NCBI GenBank assembly: GCA_945865175.1
Contig: CAMBDA010000008.1
Location: forward strand, 21,629-85,628
Source: an uncultured Prevotellaceae bacterium
Lineage (GTDB): Bacteria > Bacteroidota > Bacteroidia > Bacteroidales > Bacteroidaceae
DNA: 64,000 nt
Direction of reading: 5' to 3'
Part shown: piece by piece, positions 44,981-53,024 of the stretch
Position numbering within the stretch: position 1 is the first letter of the stretch
How the letters are laid out: the number at the start of each line of letters is the position of its first letter
Made by a program: the position numbers and the translations under genes
Notes under the pieces: generated by a model
Seen by the model: the letters and a program-made list of their open reading frames with translations, nothing else
Told to the model about the DNA's origin: nothing
Database searches by the model: none

Positions 44981-47005
44981 TCAGTTCCTTCCGGAAAAGT
45001 GGTTCAAGCGTGCCACATACTGGCGTGCGTGGCGGTAGGTGCTCTCCACCTTGCCGTTGATTACGTAGCCGAATCCCTTCTTTGCACCCGGAATGAACGA
45101 GGTGTTGACAATGTGATGGATTTCAATGCCATTGTTGTACGGCACCTCCACGGAGTTCTCCAGTCTGATGTCGTGTATCAGCACATCATAGATTCCTATG
45201 CCAAAAGCCCTGTGGGTCTGCACGTGACCGGACACCTTGTATGCGGCATAACCGTCGCGTGTGCCGTTTTCGCTCATGAAAACATTCTGTGTGTCTGCAT
45301 CATAGGGTGTTTCGCACTGATAGAAATAGACAAGACCGTTTTCGCCGTTCCACAACGTCTGGTATTTCTGGAAATGTTCGTTGAAGAGCCCATAGATGGT
45401 GATGTTGTTCCCGTTGACCACCAGCCCATGGTTGGCTGTGTTCACATTCCATCCCACGGAGTTTCTCACGCCATGGTCGGCACGCCAAATCCAGAAATGG
45501 TCTCCCACCACATCGTTGCTGTTGATTTCGAGTGCGGTGTCGACATGCGTCTTCTGAGGCACAAACCCTCCGATGCGGAAAAACATGTCGGAGAGGACAA
45601 TGGGATTCTGGCTGTGCCTTTTGGTCGTACCCTTGTCTCCCACCTGCAGGAGTGTGCGCGTGGAATGATGGGCATCAAAGAGTATGGATGCCAGCCGCAC
45701 GCCATCGGTGTCGTCAATCTTCATGGCTACTTCTGCACCATCCGGCGGAACGACAGTGGCCCATCCCAGTCCCATGACAATGGTGTTGGGAACCGACACG
45801 GTGAGCGGCTGGTCCAGCAGGTAAATGCCTGGGGTCAGCAGCAGGTGCTTTCCTTTGGCAAGCGCGGCATTCATCTCGGCGGCTGTGGTGGAAGGTTTGG
45901 CCACAAGGAATGAGTCCAGAACGTCCAGCACATCGCCCTCGCCCATCGATGTGGCAGTGTACGACACACCCTTGCTGTCAGCCCGGATGGCCGGACGGAA
46001 CACCTTGTAGCGGCCGTCATCACCCATGAAGAGAAACGGTTTCTCGCTGACCAGAGGGGTGTAGGTCTCGAATGTCACGTTTCCGCCTTTGTCCCAGTCG
46101 GAGTCCACATAGGTCTCCTTTGCAGCCTGCTCACCCAGTTCCACGCCTGTAAAGACAAAGTTGTAGGCACCCTCGGCAAATTTCCCGCGCCCCTGCCGGA
46201 GCAGACTGTTGCGGGTAAACCATTGCTGCTGTCCGTCCGACCCTACAGGTGCGTCAAAGATGCAGTCGGCCGTAAAACCACCGCTCACCCATCCGTTTTT
46301 CCATTGGTTCCTGACTGTTCGCTGCGAATAGATTCTGCGGAATGGGGCGGCCTGCGAAACTGCCCAGTTGAACATCTTGTCATGCTCGTACGATGCTTCA
46401 CCCACCACAGAGAGGTTCTCCAGTGAACGCCAGAATGTGCAGGTTCCGTTGTCGTTTGCGAGATGGGGAGGTGTGTGTATGTTGTCAATCTTTACATCGT
46501 ACGGGACTTTGCCCAGGCCTGCCACATGGGTATAGAATCCCACGTTGAACAGTCCTGCCGATGTGTAGTCGCCAGGCTTGAACATGAGCGCATAGCGTCC
46601 CGTCCCCATCTCGGCACGAAACATTTCCTTGTGTATGGCGGCTATGTCCCTACTGATGGCCTCGGGTGAATCCTGTGGGCTGTAGATATGCACATTATCA
46701 CCGAACAGCTCCTGTTCGGCCGACATCTTCGCCACTGTGTCGCCCTTTTCGTCAAGCACCATATAATAATAGGAATAAGGGGTCCCTTTTGCCTTTTTGT
46801 CCACGAATTCCGTTTTTGTTGTGGTGCCTATAGTATGATATTCCGCATATCGGCCGTTCGACCGCATCACGGTGTATTTGCCTGGCTTCCCATCGAATGA
46901 GATTGTAATGCGTTTTTTACCGGGACGGACACCTGCAGATGCCGTTGTTCCACCCGTCAGCAAGGCTGCTACACAAAGGGCTGCCACATATTTTGAGTGT
47001 TTCAT
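44981..47005 (-). CDS. Secreted right-handed beta-helix protein (pectate-lyase/GH55-like fold)
   Basis: The 674-residue protein has a signal peptide (about residues 1-24) and a central series of short repeated strands (for example FTADCIFDAP, IVLSDMFFRIGG, ALEINSNDVVGDHFWIWRADHG, ITIYGLFNEHF), indicating a parallel beta-helix. The conserved LMFKPGDYTSAGLFNVGFYTHVAGLG region near residue 150 is common to a group of bacterial beta-helix proteins. Activity and substrate are unknown; lyase or glucanase relatives exist. Its promoter (47130-47160) is nearly identical to those of the AAA/nuclease genes. It is separated by 27 bases from the acyltransferase gene downstream. Confidence 0.75.
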   Translation of the reverse strand: MKHSKYVAALCVAALLTGGTTASAGVRPGKKRITISFDGKPGKYTVMRSNGRYAEYHTIGTTTKTEFVDKKAKGTPYSYYYMVLDEKGDTVAKMSAEQELFGDNVHIYSPQDSPEAISRDIAAIHKEMFRAEMGTGRYALMFKPGDYTSAGLFNVGFYTHVAGLGKVPYDVKIDNIHTPPHLANDNGTCTFWRSLENLSVVGEASYEHDKMFNWAVSQAAPFRRIYSQRTVRNQWKNGWVSGGFTADCIFDAPVGSDGQQQWFTRNSLLRQGRGKFAEGAYNFVFTGVELGEQAAKETYVDSDWDKGGNVTFETYTPLVSEKPFLFMGDDGRYKVFRPAIRADSKGVSYTATSMGEGDVLDVLDSFLVAKPSTTAAEMNAALAKGKHLLLTPGIYLLDQPLTVSVPNTIVMGLGWATVVPPDGAEVAMKIDDTDGVRLASILFDAHHSTRTLLQVGDKGTTKRHSQNPIVLSDMFFRIGGFVPQKTHVDTALEINSNDVVGDHFWIWRADHGVRNSVGWNVNTANHGLVVNGNNITIYGLFNEHFQKYQTLWNGENGLVYFYQCETPYDADTQNVFMSENGTRDGYAAYKVSGHVQTHRAFGIGIYDVLIHDIRLENSVEVPYNNGIEIHHIVNTSFIPGAKKGFGYVINGKVESTYRHARQYVARLNHFSGRN

Positions 47006-47129
47006 ATCATTGAACAGATATTGTTTTTTGACTTAGTAATCATTTCCCATCATCTTTAAGAGAACGCGGTACGAGGGCTTGATAAGGCCCATACAGGATT
47101 TCGGTTTGTGCATCGTGCCTATTCGCCTG

Positions 47130-47160
47130 CAAAGCTACGCATTTATTCCGAAACAGGCAA
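47130..47160 (-). promoter_or_regulatory. Promoter of the beta-helix gene
   Basis: On the minus strand: TTG (47160-47158), 20-base spacer, TAGCTTTG (47137-47130). The surrounding bases match the promoters of the AAA/nuclease copies almost base for base, including CCTGTTTCGGAATAAA before the box. Confidence 0.7.
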
Positions 47161-47206
47161 GGGAAGTACTGAAAAATTTCCTTCATGGATGAAGGCACTG
47201 AAACTT

Positions 47207-50014
47207 TTACTCTCCAGAGGTATTGCCGACAGGTGAAAATTTAATTGAAGCTTTTCGTGACATCATGCCATTGCATCTGTCGCTGCTTGCCGACAGAATA
47301 GTGCCGTCAGGCATGATGCCTTCCACCGACACGGACAGGTGGTTCTGCCGGCAATTGTTGTAGAATTTCACCTTTGCCTTTCCGTCCTTGCCAAGCTGCA
47401 GCGAGGGGTTCCAATAGATGGTGCGCCGGTAGTCCTTGTGCGAGGGAAGGGGCTTATGGGAATAGTCCGGCTGATAGAAGTCCTCACATACATTGTAGCC
47501 CGAAAACACATAGCGCCGGTCGCGATAGGTGATTCGCTGTCTGTTGTCTTCAAATGTCACCATGTCCACAGTCACCATCGGCTGGTTCGACGCCTCATAG
47601 CGCGGGTCGCCTTCCAGCCGGGGGGCATAGTCGGTATATACGGCAATCCGCTTGAGGTTGCACAGATGGTTGCACCTGTGCTGTTGTTCCATCGACACAT
47701 TGTGAGTCATGTTGTGTCCGTCCCATCTGCGCTCCAGCTGGTATCTGCGCCTCACACCCATTTCCCCGATATACAGCCGCGCAAGGGCAATGCTCAATGA
47801 CTGTGCGCCGGCATACCATGCTGGAGACAGGCCGGCATCAACCACCTCATTGAAAGCCTGATAGGCATCCACCACAAAGGCCGGTTTGGAGCCTTTGAAG
47901 GGCCTGAGTCCGTTCCGGTTGGCACCCACCGTCAGTTCGTTTATCATGTTGACACCCTCCTGTGGACGGACAGCATCGCCAAGGTCCTGCATCAGGTGCG
48001 TCTGGTAATAGGAGTAGGGCCGTACAAAACGCGGATGGAACGGTATCACCCGCAGGCTGTAGTCAGGGTATTGGTCGGCATTGTTCACCAGCTGGGGCAT
48101 CTCCGGCAGTTTGCTGGCTGCCAGATAGGCGAAATAGGGCGTGTAGGAATGGGGTGTCTGCAATGCAAACTGTCCATTCTTGGTGGCCACGGTCTCGACC
48201 GCCTGGTTGTTGTCTGTCCTGAAAGGCTGTGCATACTGTGCATGTACATACACATCGTTCTTTATCTCCGAAAGGTATTGGTAGTCCCTCGGGTCCAGCC
48301 TTCTGGAATTATAAATCCCGAGCCCCAGCTCCATTCCGTCTTCAAGCAGGGATTCCATGAAATGGTTGCTTTGGATGATGTTCACCGGTTCTATCAGCAA
48401 CGGGCCGCTTGTTCCTCCCGAGGCATTCTGAAACAGTTGGCCGGGGTCATCTGCAGAGCCCACATAAAAATAATCCTCCTGGTCCAGGGCGGTGTATTTG
48501 TGTACATCCCCCATTATAACCGGTGAAATCTCGTATGGCTGTAGCAACTGGAAGGGTTCTTTCATCTCCTGCCATGCGTAGCGCCGCCATCCCTGCACCA
48601 TCAGCAGCAGGTCCAGAGCAGCGCGGTGCGTTTCGTCGTCCTGCTCGAAATAATACGCGGGGTTCTCCACAAAGCCCTTGATCTGGCTCGACAGTAGGAG
48701 TTCGGTGTACAGACTGTTGTTGTCGTAGAGCGCATCGCAGAGTGCCTTGTCGCGTACCGCCACCGAAACAGTGGCGTTCGGCATTCCGCTGAGTGTCATC
48801 TTTATGGGAGCAAAGGGCTCGCACATTTCCGGCACCCCGTCAATGCGTGTCCTGCTCAGGCGCGTGTCCTTTCCATGGGACACGAAACACAGACGGTCTG
48901 CCCAAATCCTTCCACCGCTGTCAAAGAGGGTCAGCTGGGCCACTCCCTCGGGCAGCGAGTCAATACTCACGTATACAGGGTCATCTTCCACCTCGCAGTA
49001 GTATTTGACCACACCGTGGTGCATCACGGTCATGCCCAATGGCTGGCTGTCCATGTTCCGGCGTGCCAGCCTTACGCAGAGTCTGCCGTCTTCCCTGCCC
49101 ACGTGCATCGCCACTCCCTGCTGTTGCCGGTCTGGCAGTTCCACCGGGAAGACATTCCCGTCCTTCCCCATGAATTCCGCCTTGTACGATTCTCCTGCTA
49201 CGGTAGTCACCTCTATCATTCCCCGTCCAGCATGAACCACTTCGCCACGAGCCACTTCCCTGCGGTTACTGTCATACAGGAACAACGTTCCGTCCAGATG
49301 CGATCCGTCTGAGGATGAGGCCTCAAAGGCAATTCTTGTTGGCATCTCCTCCACCCAGTTCCCGCCTTCGGGGAAGAGGCTCACCTGAGGCGACAGACTG
49401 CGCTCCTGCTGCTTGTAATATCTGCGGAGAGGACGAAGGGTCATGTTCCGTTCGGGTACCGTGTCTGCCATGGGCTTGTCGTAGACGGGAAACACACGGC
49501 TGTACAGTTTGTCATAGTCGCGGAAAAAGTCCCTGGCCATTTCCTTCTTCAGAAACCATTTCTCGGCATATTTGGTATGCGGATGGTCGCAGACACCCCA
49601 GTTGAGCTGCCATCGGGTGTATGCCCTTAATTCGTAGAATCCGGCATACAACGAGTCTGGCAGACAGAATGACCCTTCCCCACTTCCATTCTGGAGCCTG
49701 ATTGTCTGCCTCTCCACCAGATAGCCATCCTGATTGAACAGGTCGGCATACAGGACCTGGCTGATGTTTGTGGGCGCACACATGTCGCTGCGCTCCACGT
49801 ATGCCTTGTAATAGATGGTGTCGCCCAGGAAATAGCATGTGTTGTCCATGTGCAGAAACACCAGTTCCTGAGGGTAATGCCTCCCATATGAGGCCACAGC
49901 ATCAGCCAGCTGCTGGAGGTTTTTTGATGGCGAAAGCAGGCTTTCCTGACCATGAACACCTCCGGCCCACAGAAGGGCAAGCATCACGCAGATTGATAGT
50001 TTCATGCCTTTCAT
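47207..50014 (-). CDS. Large surface protein with macroglobulin-like (MG2) and plug-like regions
   Basis: The 935-residue protein has a signal peptide (about residues 1-22, ending GGVHG), an MG2-like domain (QELVFLHMDNTCYFLGDTIYYKAYVERSD, about 50-145), further beta-sandwich domains, a short TonB-plug-like region (about 690-760) and a C-terminal macroglobulin-like domain (YRRTIYWNPSLQLGKDGKAKV, SVSVEGIMPDGTIL). This layout is common in Bacteroidales for outer-membrane proteins of unknown role, often annotated as MG2 or TonB-receptor plug proteins. A frameshifted C-terminal relic of a homologue lies at 6190-6450. A good promoter precedes it. It is transcribed alone. Confidence 0.78.
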   Translation of the reverse strand: MKGMKLSICVMLALLWAGGVHGQESLLSPSKNLQQLADAVASYGRHYPQELVFLHMDNTCYFLGDTIYYKAYVERSDMCAPTNISQVLYADLFNQDGYLVERQTIRLQNGSGEGSFCLPDSLYAGFYELRAYTRWQLNWGVCDHPHTKYAEKWFLKKEMARDFFRDYDKLYSRVFPVYDKPMADTVPERNMTLRPLRRYYKQQERSLSPQVSLFPEGGNWVEEMPTRIAFEASSSDGSHLDGTLFLYDSNRREVARGEVVHAGRGMIEVTTVAGESYKAEFMGKDGNVFPVELPDRQQQGVAMHVGREDGRLCVRLARRNMDSQPLGMTVMHHGVVKYYCEVEDDPVYVSIDSLPEGVAQLTLFDSGGRIWADRLCFVSHGKDTRLSRTRIDGVPEMCEPFAPIKMTLSGMPNATVSVAVRDKALCDALYDNNSLYTELLLSSQIKGFVENPAYYFEQDDETHRAALDLLLMVQGWRRYAWQEMKEPFQLLQPYEISPVIMGDVHKYTALDQEDYFYVGSADDPGQLFQNASGGTSGPLLIEPVNIIQSNHFMESLLEDGMELGLGIYNSRRLDPRDYQYLSEIKNDVYVHAQYAQPFRTDNNQAVETVATKNGQFALQTPHSYTPYFAYLAASKLPEMPQLVNNADQYPDYSLRVIPFHPRFVRPYSYYQTHLMQDLGDAVRPQEGVNMINELTVGANRNGLRPFKGSKPAFVVDAYQAFNEVVDAGLSPAWYAGAQSLSIALARLYIGEMGVRRRYQLERRWDGHNMTHNVSMEQQHRCNHLCNLKRIAVYTDYAPRLEGDPRYEASNQPMVTVDMVTFEDNRQRITYRDRRYVFSGYNVCEDFYQPDYSHKPLPSHKDYRRTIYWNPSLQLGKDGKAKVKFYNNCRQNHLSVSVEGIMPDGTILSASSDRCNGMMSRKASIKFSPVGNTSGE

Positions 50015-50048
50015 ATTTTCAAGTGTTTACAAATCACGATTTCGCTGA

Positions 50049-50079
50049 CAAAATTACAAATAAATGTCCATACGGGCAA
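50049..50079 (-). promoter_or_regulatory. Promoter of the macroglobulin-like gene
   Basis: On the minus strand: TTG (50079-50077), 20-base spacer, TAATTTTG (50056-50049), then 34 bases to the start codon. Confidence 0.65.
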
Positions 50080-50125
50080 GAGAAAAAATATGGAAAGAAT
50101 CGGCGATGGGGCAAATAGGCCGTTT

Positions 50126-50186
50126 TTGCTACCCAACTGGAGAAATTCTGCTATCCAACTGGGCAGCAAATTTTTCCCAGTTGGGG
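50126..50186. repeat. Intergenic CCAACTGG repeat cluster, copy 3
   Basis: TGCTACCCAACTGGAGAAA, TGCTATCCAACTGGGCAGC and the inverted TTTTTCCCAGTTGGGG follow one another, as in the clusters at 5.7 and 19.0 kb. The flanks (CAAATAGGCCGTTTTT before, GAGGCCGTTTTTACG after) resemble sequence at 63.48-63.53 kb. Confidence 0.65.
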
Positions 50187-50415
50187 CGTCTATACGAAGT
50201 ATTTCCCTAACGGCTGGTTTTATTTTGTCTAGCGAGGCCGTTTTTACGTATGACTCCCCACACCGCGGAAGTTATGGAATAATTCCATATATCTTCGTTC
50301 CTCCTTTCACGCCAAACGTGCCTTATGGATTTCTTATGGCTGTGGAATCTCGATATGTATACATCCACTATTCACTTCATCAAGAATGCTTTTTTGACTA
50401 TCTGAAAGCAGAAAC

Positions 50416-50498
50416 AGATATAACCTTATTGCGGATAGGATTAATAACCTTACGGCCGATAGATTAATAACCTTATGCCTGTAAGATTAATAACCTTA
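50416..50498 (-). repeat. 23-nt-period repeat array at the distal border of the peptide island
   Basis: On the plus strand GATTAATAACCTTA occurs at 50439, 50462 and 50485, exactly 23 bases apart, with a degenerate fourth unit at about 50416. Read in the direction of the island (minus strand) the units are TAAGGTTATTAATC and the array ends AGGTTATATCTGTTT followed by TTCAGATAGT, as does the array at 4776-4857. It lies 106 bases past the last minus-strand gene. Confidence 0.8.
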
Positions 50499-50603
50499 TC
50501 TGTAATGAGGTTAGCCAGCATAAAGCACTATTATGTTACGACTGGGTTATGGCTAAGGAAATCCATACCACTTAGTTTTGTATGTGCCCCTACACGGGAA
50601 GAA

Positions 50604-50801
50604 CTATCCCGACATACGGTTCAGAATATGCATTATCATGTCGCTCGTTATCTGCCATGCCTTTCCCCCTGTGCACCACAGACAGGCACAAGACAGGATG
50701 ATGACTATGATTACGATGGTGATGCCATGAAGGGTGACGAAAGGGAGTTTCCCGTTCATCAGCCTCTCCACCTCGGGGCAGTGTAAGTTCCGCTGTTTCA
50801 T
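50604..50801 (-). CDS. Short membrane protein, probably the stump of an HlyD-type export adaptor
   Basis: The 65-residue product begins with a segment like the start of Bacteroidetes HlyD adaptors encoded after C39 exporters (PEVERLMNGKLPFVTLHGIT) and continues with one membrane helix (IVIIVIILSCACLWC), then ends after about 25 unrelated residues. A full adaptor would be about 400 residues. The start overlaps the exporter stop by four bases (ATGA), exactly where an adaptor gene is expected. I infer truncation; a genuine small membrane protein is the alternative. Confidence 0.5.
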   Translation of the reverse strand: MKQRNLHCPEVERLMNGKLPFVTLHGITIVIIVIILSCACLWCTGGKAWQITSDMIMHILNRMSG

Positions 50802-53008
50802 GCCATACTGTTTATCTGGTTCCTTATCAGTTCATAATAGACACCTTTTCTCTCCAATAGCTCCTGATGCTTCCCGCGCTCCACTATCTCCCCCTTTTCC
50901 ATTACCACAATCTGGTCTGCCTCTCTGATGGTACTCAGGCGATGCGCGCTGATGACCACCGTGCGCCCCTCATAGAACTTCTGCAGGTTGTCCATGATGG
51001 CAGCCTCATTGATGGCATCAAGGGAGTTCGTGGCTTCATCCAGGAATATGTATTCCGGATTCTTGTAGACGGCACGAGCTATCAGGATGCGTTGCCGCTG
51101 CCCCTGGCTTATGCCCTTTCCCTCCATTCCGATGACGGTGTCATATCCCAGTGGGAGCGATGCCACAAAATCGTCTATTCTGGCTATCCTGCCTGCATAC
51201 TTTATCCGTTCTCTGTCCGACTCCTCTGCATTGACGGCAATGTTGTCAGCAATACTGTCCGAAAAGATGAAACTGTCCTGCATCACCGAGCCTGTAGAGG
51301 CACGCCACACATGCGGGTTGATGTCCGACAGTGCTGTTCCCCCTACCCTGATGCTGCCTCTGGTAGGGTCATAGAAGCCCTGCAGCAGTTTCACAAGCGT
51401 AGTTTTTCCGCATCCGCTCTCGCCAACGATGGCTGTCACCTTGTGTGCGGGTATGTGGAGGGAAATGTCCTTCAGGGCCAGTTCCTGCTCCGAACCGTTA
51501 TAGCTGAATGAAAGGTGCTCTATCTCTATGTCCCTGTCGTAGGGGAGTTCTGTGCGTTTCACTTCTATGCCCGTTTCCTCGTCATCCTGCGAATGCACCT
51601 CATTCAGTCGTTCCAGACTGATTTTTGCATCCTGGAAACCGCGCGCGAACCCTATGAACTCACTGATGGGAGCCGACACCTGCCCGATAATGTAGCTGAG
51701 CGACATCATCATGCCGAGGGTCATGCCGCCCTCCACCACTGCCCTTGCGGCTATATAATAGATAAGTATGTGTGTGGTCTGGGTGAAGAAGACAGAGCCG
51801 GACTGCTGAATCTGTTCGATGCGGAGTCCGTCCAGACCTATCTTGAAAAGCTGAACCTGTATCCGCTCCCATTCCCACCGTTTCTGCCGCTCGCAGTTGT
51901 TCAGTTTGATGTCCTGCATGCCCTGAACCAGCTGTATCATCTTGCTCTGCTCAATGGCCGACTGGCTGAAACGCTTGATGTCCAGTTCCCTGCGGTAGCG
52001 CATGAAGAAGGAAACCCATGCCACATACAGCGCGTTGCCTGCCACAAAGATGCCCAGCACGGTCATGTTGTAATAGGCCAGTATGCAGAGGTAGACGAGG
52101 AAGTTAATCATCGAGAAAACGATGCGTATGCTGTTGCCCAGCAGGAAGTTCTTTATCCGCCCGTGGTCGCCGATACGCTGCAGTATGTCGCCCGTCATGC
52201 GGGAATCGAAGAACTGCAGGGGCATGGCGGTGAGCTTTACGAGGAAATCGGCAATGAGCGAGATGTCGATGCGGGTGTTCATGTGGAGGGTAATCCACGA
52301 ACGGATGTAGTCGATGCTGAGCGTGGACATGAAGAAGAACAGCTGGGCCATCAGTATCATCGTGATGATGTCCATGTCGCGCCCGTTGATGCCCTGGTCC
52401 ACCATGGCCTGCGAGAGGAAGGGCAGGACCAACTGTATGAGGCTTCCCACGAGCATGGCAAGCATTAATTGTCCAATCATACTGCGATAGGGGGTGAGAT
52501 ACCCCCAAAAAGACCGTATGCAAAGGCCGTTCTTTTTTCTCTCTTCTGGAACTTTACCGAATTTTTCACCCGGTTCAAGCATAAGCGCAACCCCATAACA
52601 GTCATTACCGTTATTCGGTCCAATCCAACACCTTTCAAATTCGTCTTTTGTATATGTAAGACGTTGTGAGGCTGGGTCTGATATATGTATCTTGTAACCG
52701 CCATACCTACATTTCTCAATGCCATAGCAAACAACAAAATGCTTTTGGTTCCAGTGTAGGATACAGGGGAACACCCCTTCTTCTGATAATTGTTTGAAGG
52801 TTATTTTCACAGCAGCGGTTTCAAAACCAATATATTCTGCAGCCTCGCTAATTCCTAACATAGAAACTCCCTCTCTTGATATGTAGCAATGGCGACGTAG
52901 CATCTCTGCAGAATATTCCATTCCATAATATCTTGCAATCATACGAAGGCAGGCCGGTCCACAGTCTGCTGTATCATATTGATTATAATGTGGAAATTTT
53001 TTATGCAT
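50798..53008 (-). CDS. Peptidase-containing (C39) ABC exporter
   Basis: The 736-residue protein has an N-terminal C39 peptidase domain with Cys16 in DTADCGPACL, the catalytic His in NQKHFVVCYG and Asp in ISDPAS, an ABC membrane domain with about six helices (about 165-435), and an ATPase domain with Walker A GESGCGKTT, signature ISQGQRQR and Walker B YIFLDEATNSLD. Such transporters cut double-glycine leaders and export the core peptide. The precursor at 58526-58753 ends its leader in LVGG, so it is the likely substrate. The gene lies 16 bases after the outer-membrane barrel gene and overlaps the adaptor-like stump. Confidence 0.95.
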   Translation of the reverse strand: MHKKFPHYNQYDTADCGPACLRMIARYYGMEYSAEMLRRHCYISREGVSMLGISEAAEYIGFETAAVKITFKQLSEEGVFPCILHWNQKHFVVCYGIEKCRYGGYKIHISDPASQRLTYTKDEFERCWIGPNNGNDCYGVALMLEPGEKFGKVPEERKKNGLCIRSFWGYLTPYRSMIGQLMLAMLVGSLIQLVLPFLSQAMVDQGINGRDMDIITMILMAQLFFFMSTLSIDYIRSWITLHMNTRIDISLIADFLVKLTAMPLQFFDSRMTGDILQRIGDHGRIKNFLLGNSIRIVFSMINFLVYLCILAYYNMTVLGIFVAGNALYVAWVSFFMRYRRELDIKRFSQSAIEQSKMIQLVQGMQDIKLNNCERQKRWEWERIQVQLFKIGLDGLRIEQIQQSGSVFFTQTTHILIYYIAARAVVEGGMTLGMMMSLSYIIGQVSAPISEFIGFARGFQDAKISLERLNEVHSQDDEETGIEVKRTELPYDRDIEIEHLSFSYNGSEQELALKDISLHIPAHKVTAIVGESGCGKTTLVKLLQGFYDPTRGSIRVGGTALSDINPHVWRASTGSVMQDSFIFSDSIADNIAVNAEESDRERIKYAGRIARIDDFVASLPLGYDTVIGMEGKGISQGQRQRILIARAVYKNPEYIFLDEATNSLDAINEAAIMDNLQKFYEGRTVVISAHRLSTIREADQIVVMEKGEIVERGKHQELLERKGVYYELIRNQINSMA

Positions 53009-53024
53009 GTTTGTCCTTATGTAT

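Noticed and set aside
44306..45913. A 535-codon plus-strand frame
   Set aside because: It lies antisense to the acyltransferase and beta-helix genes and has no signal or domain.
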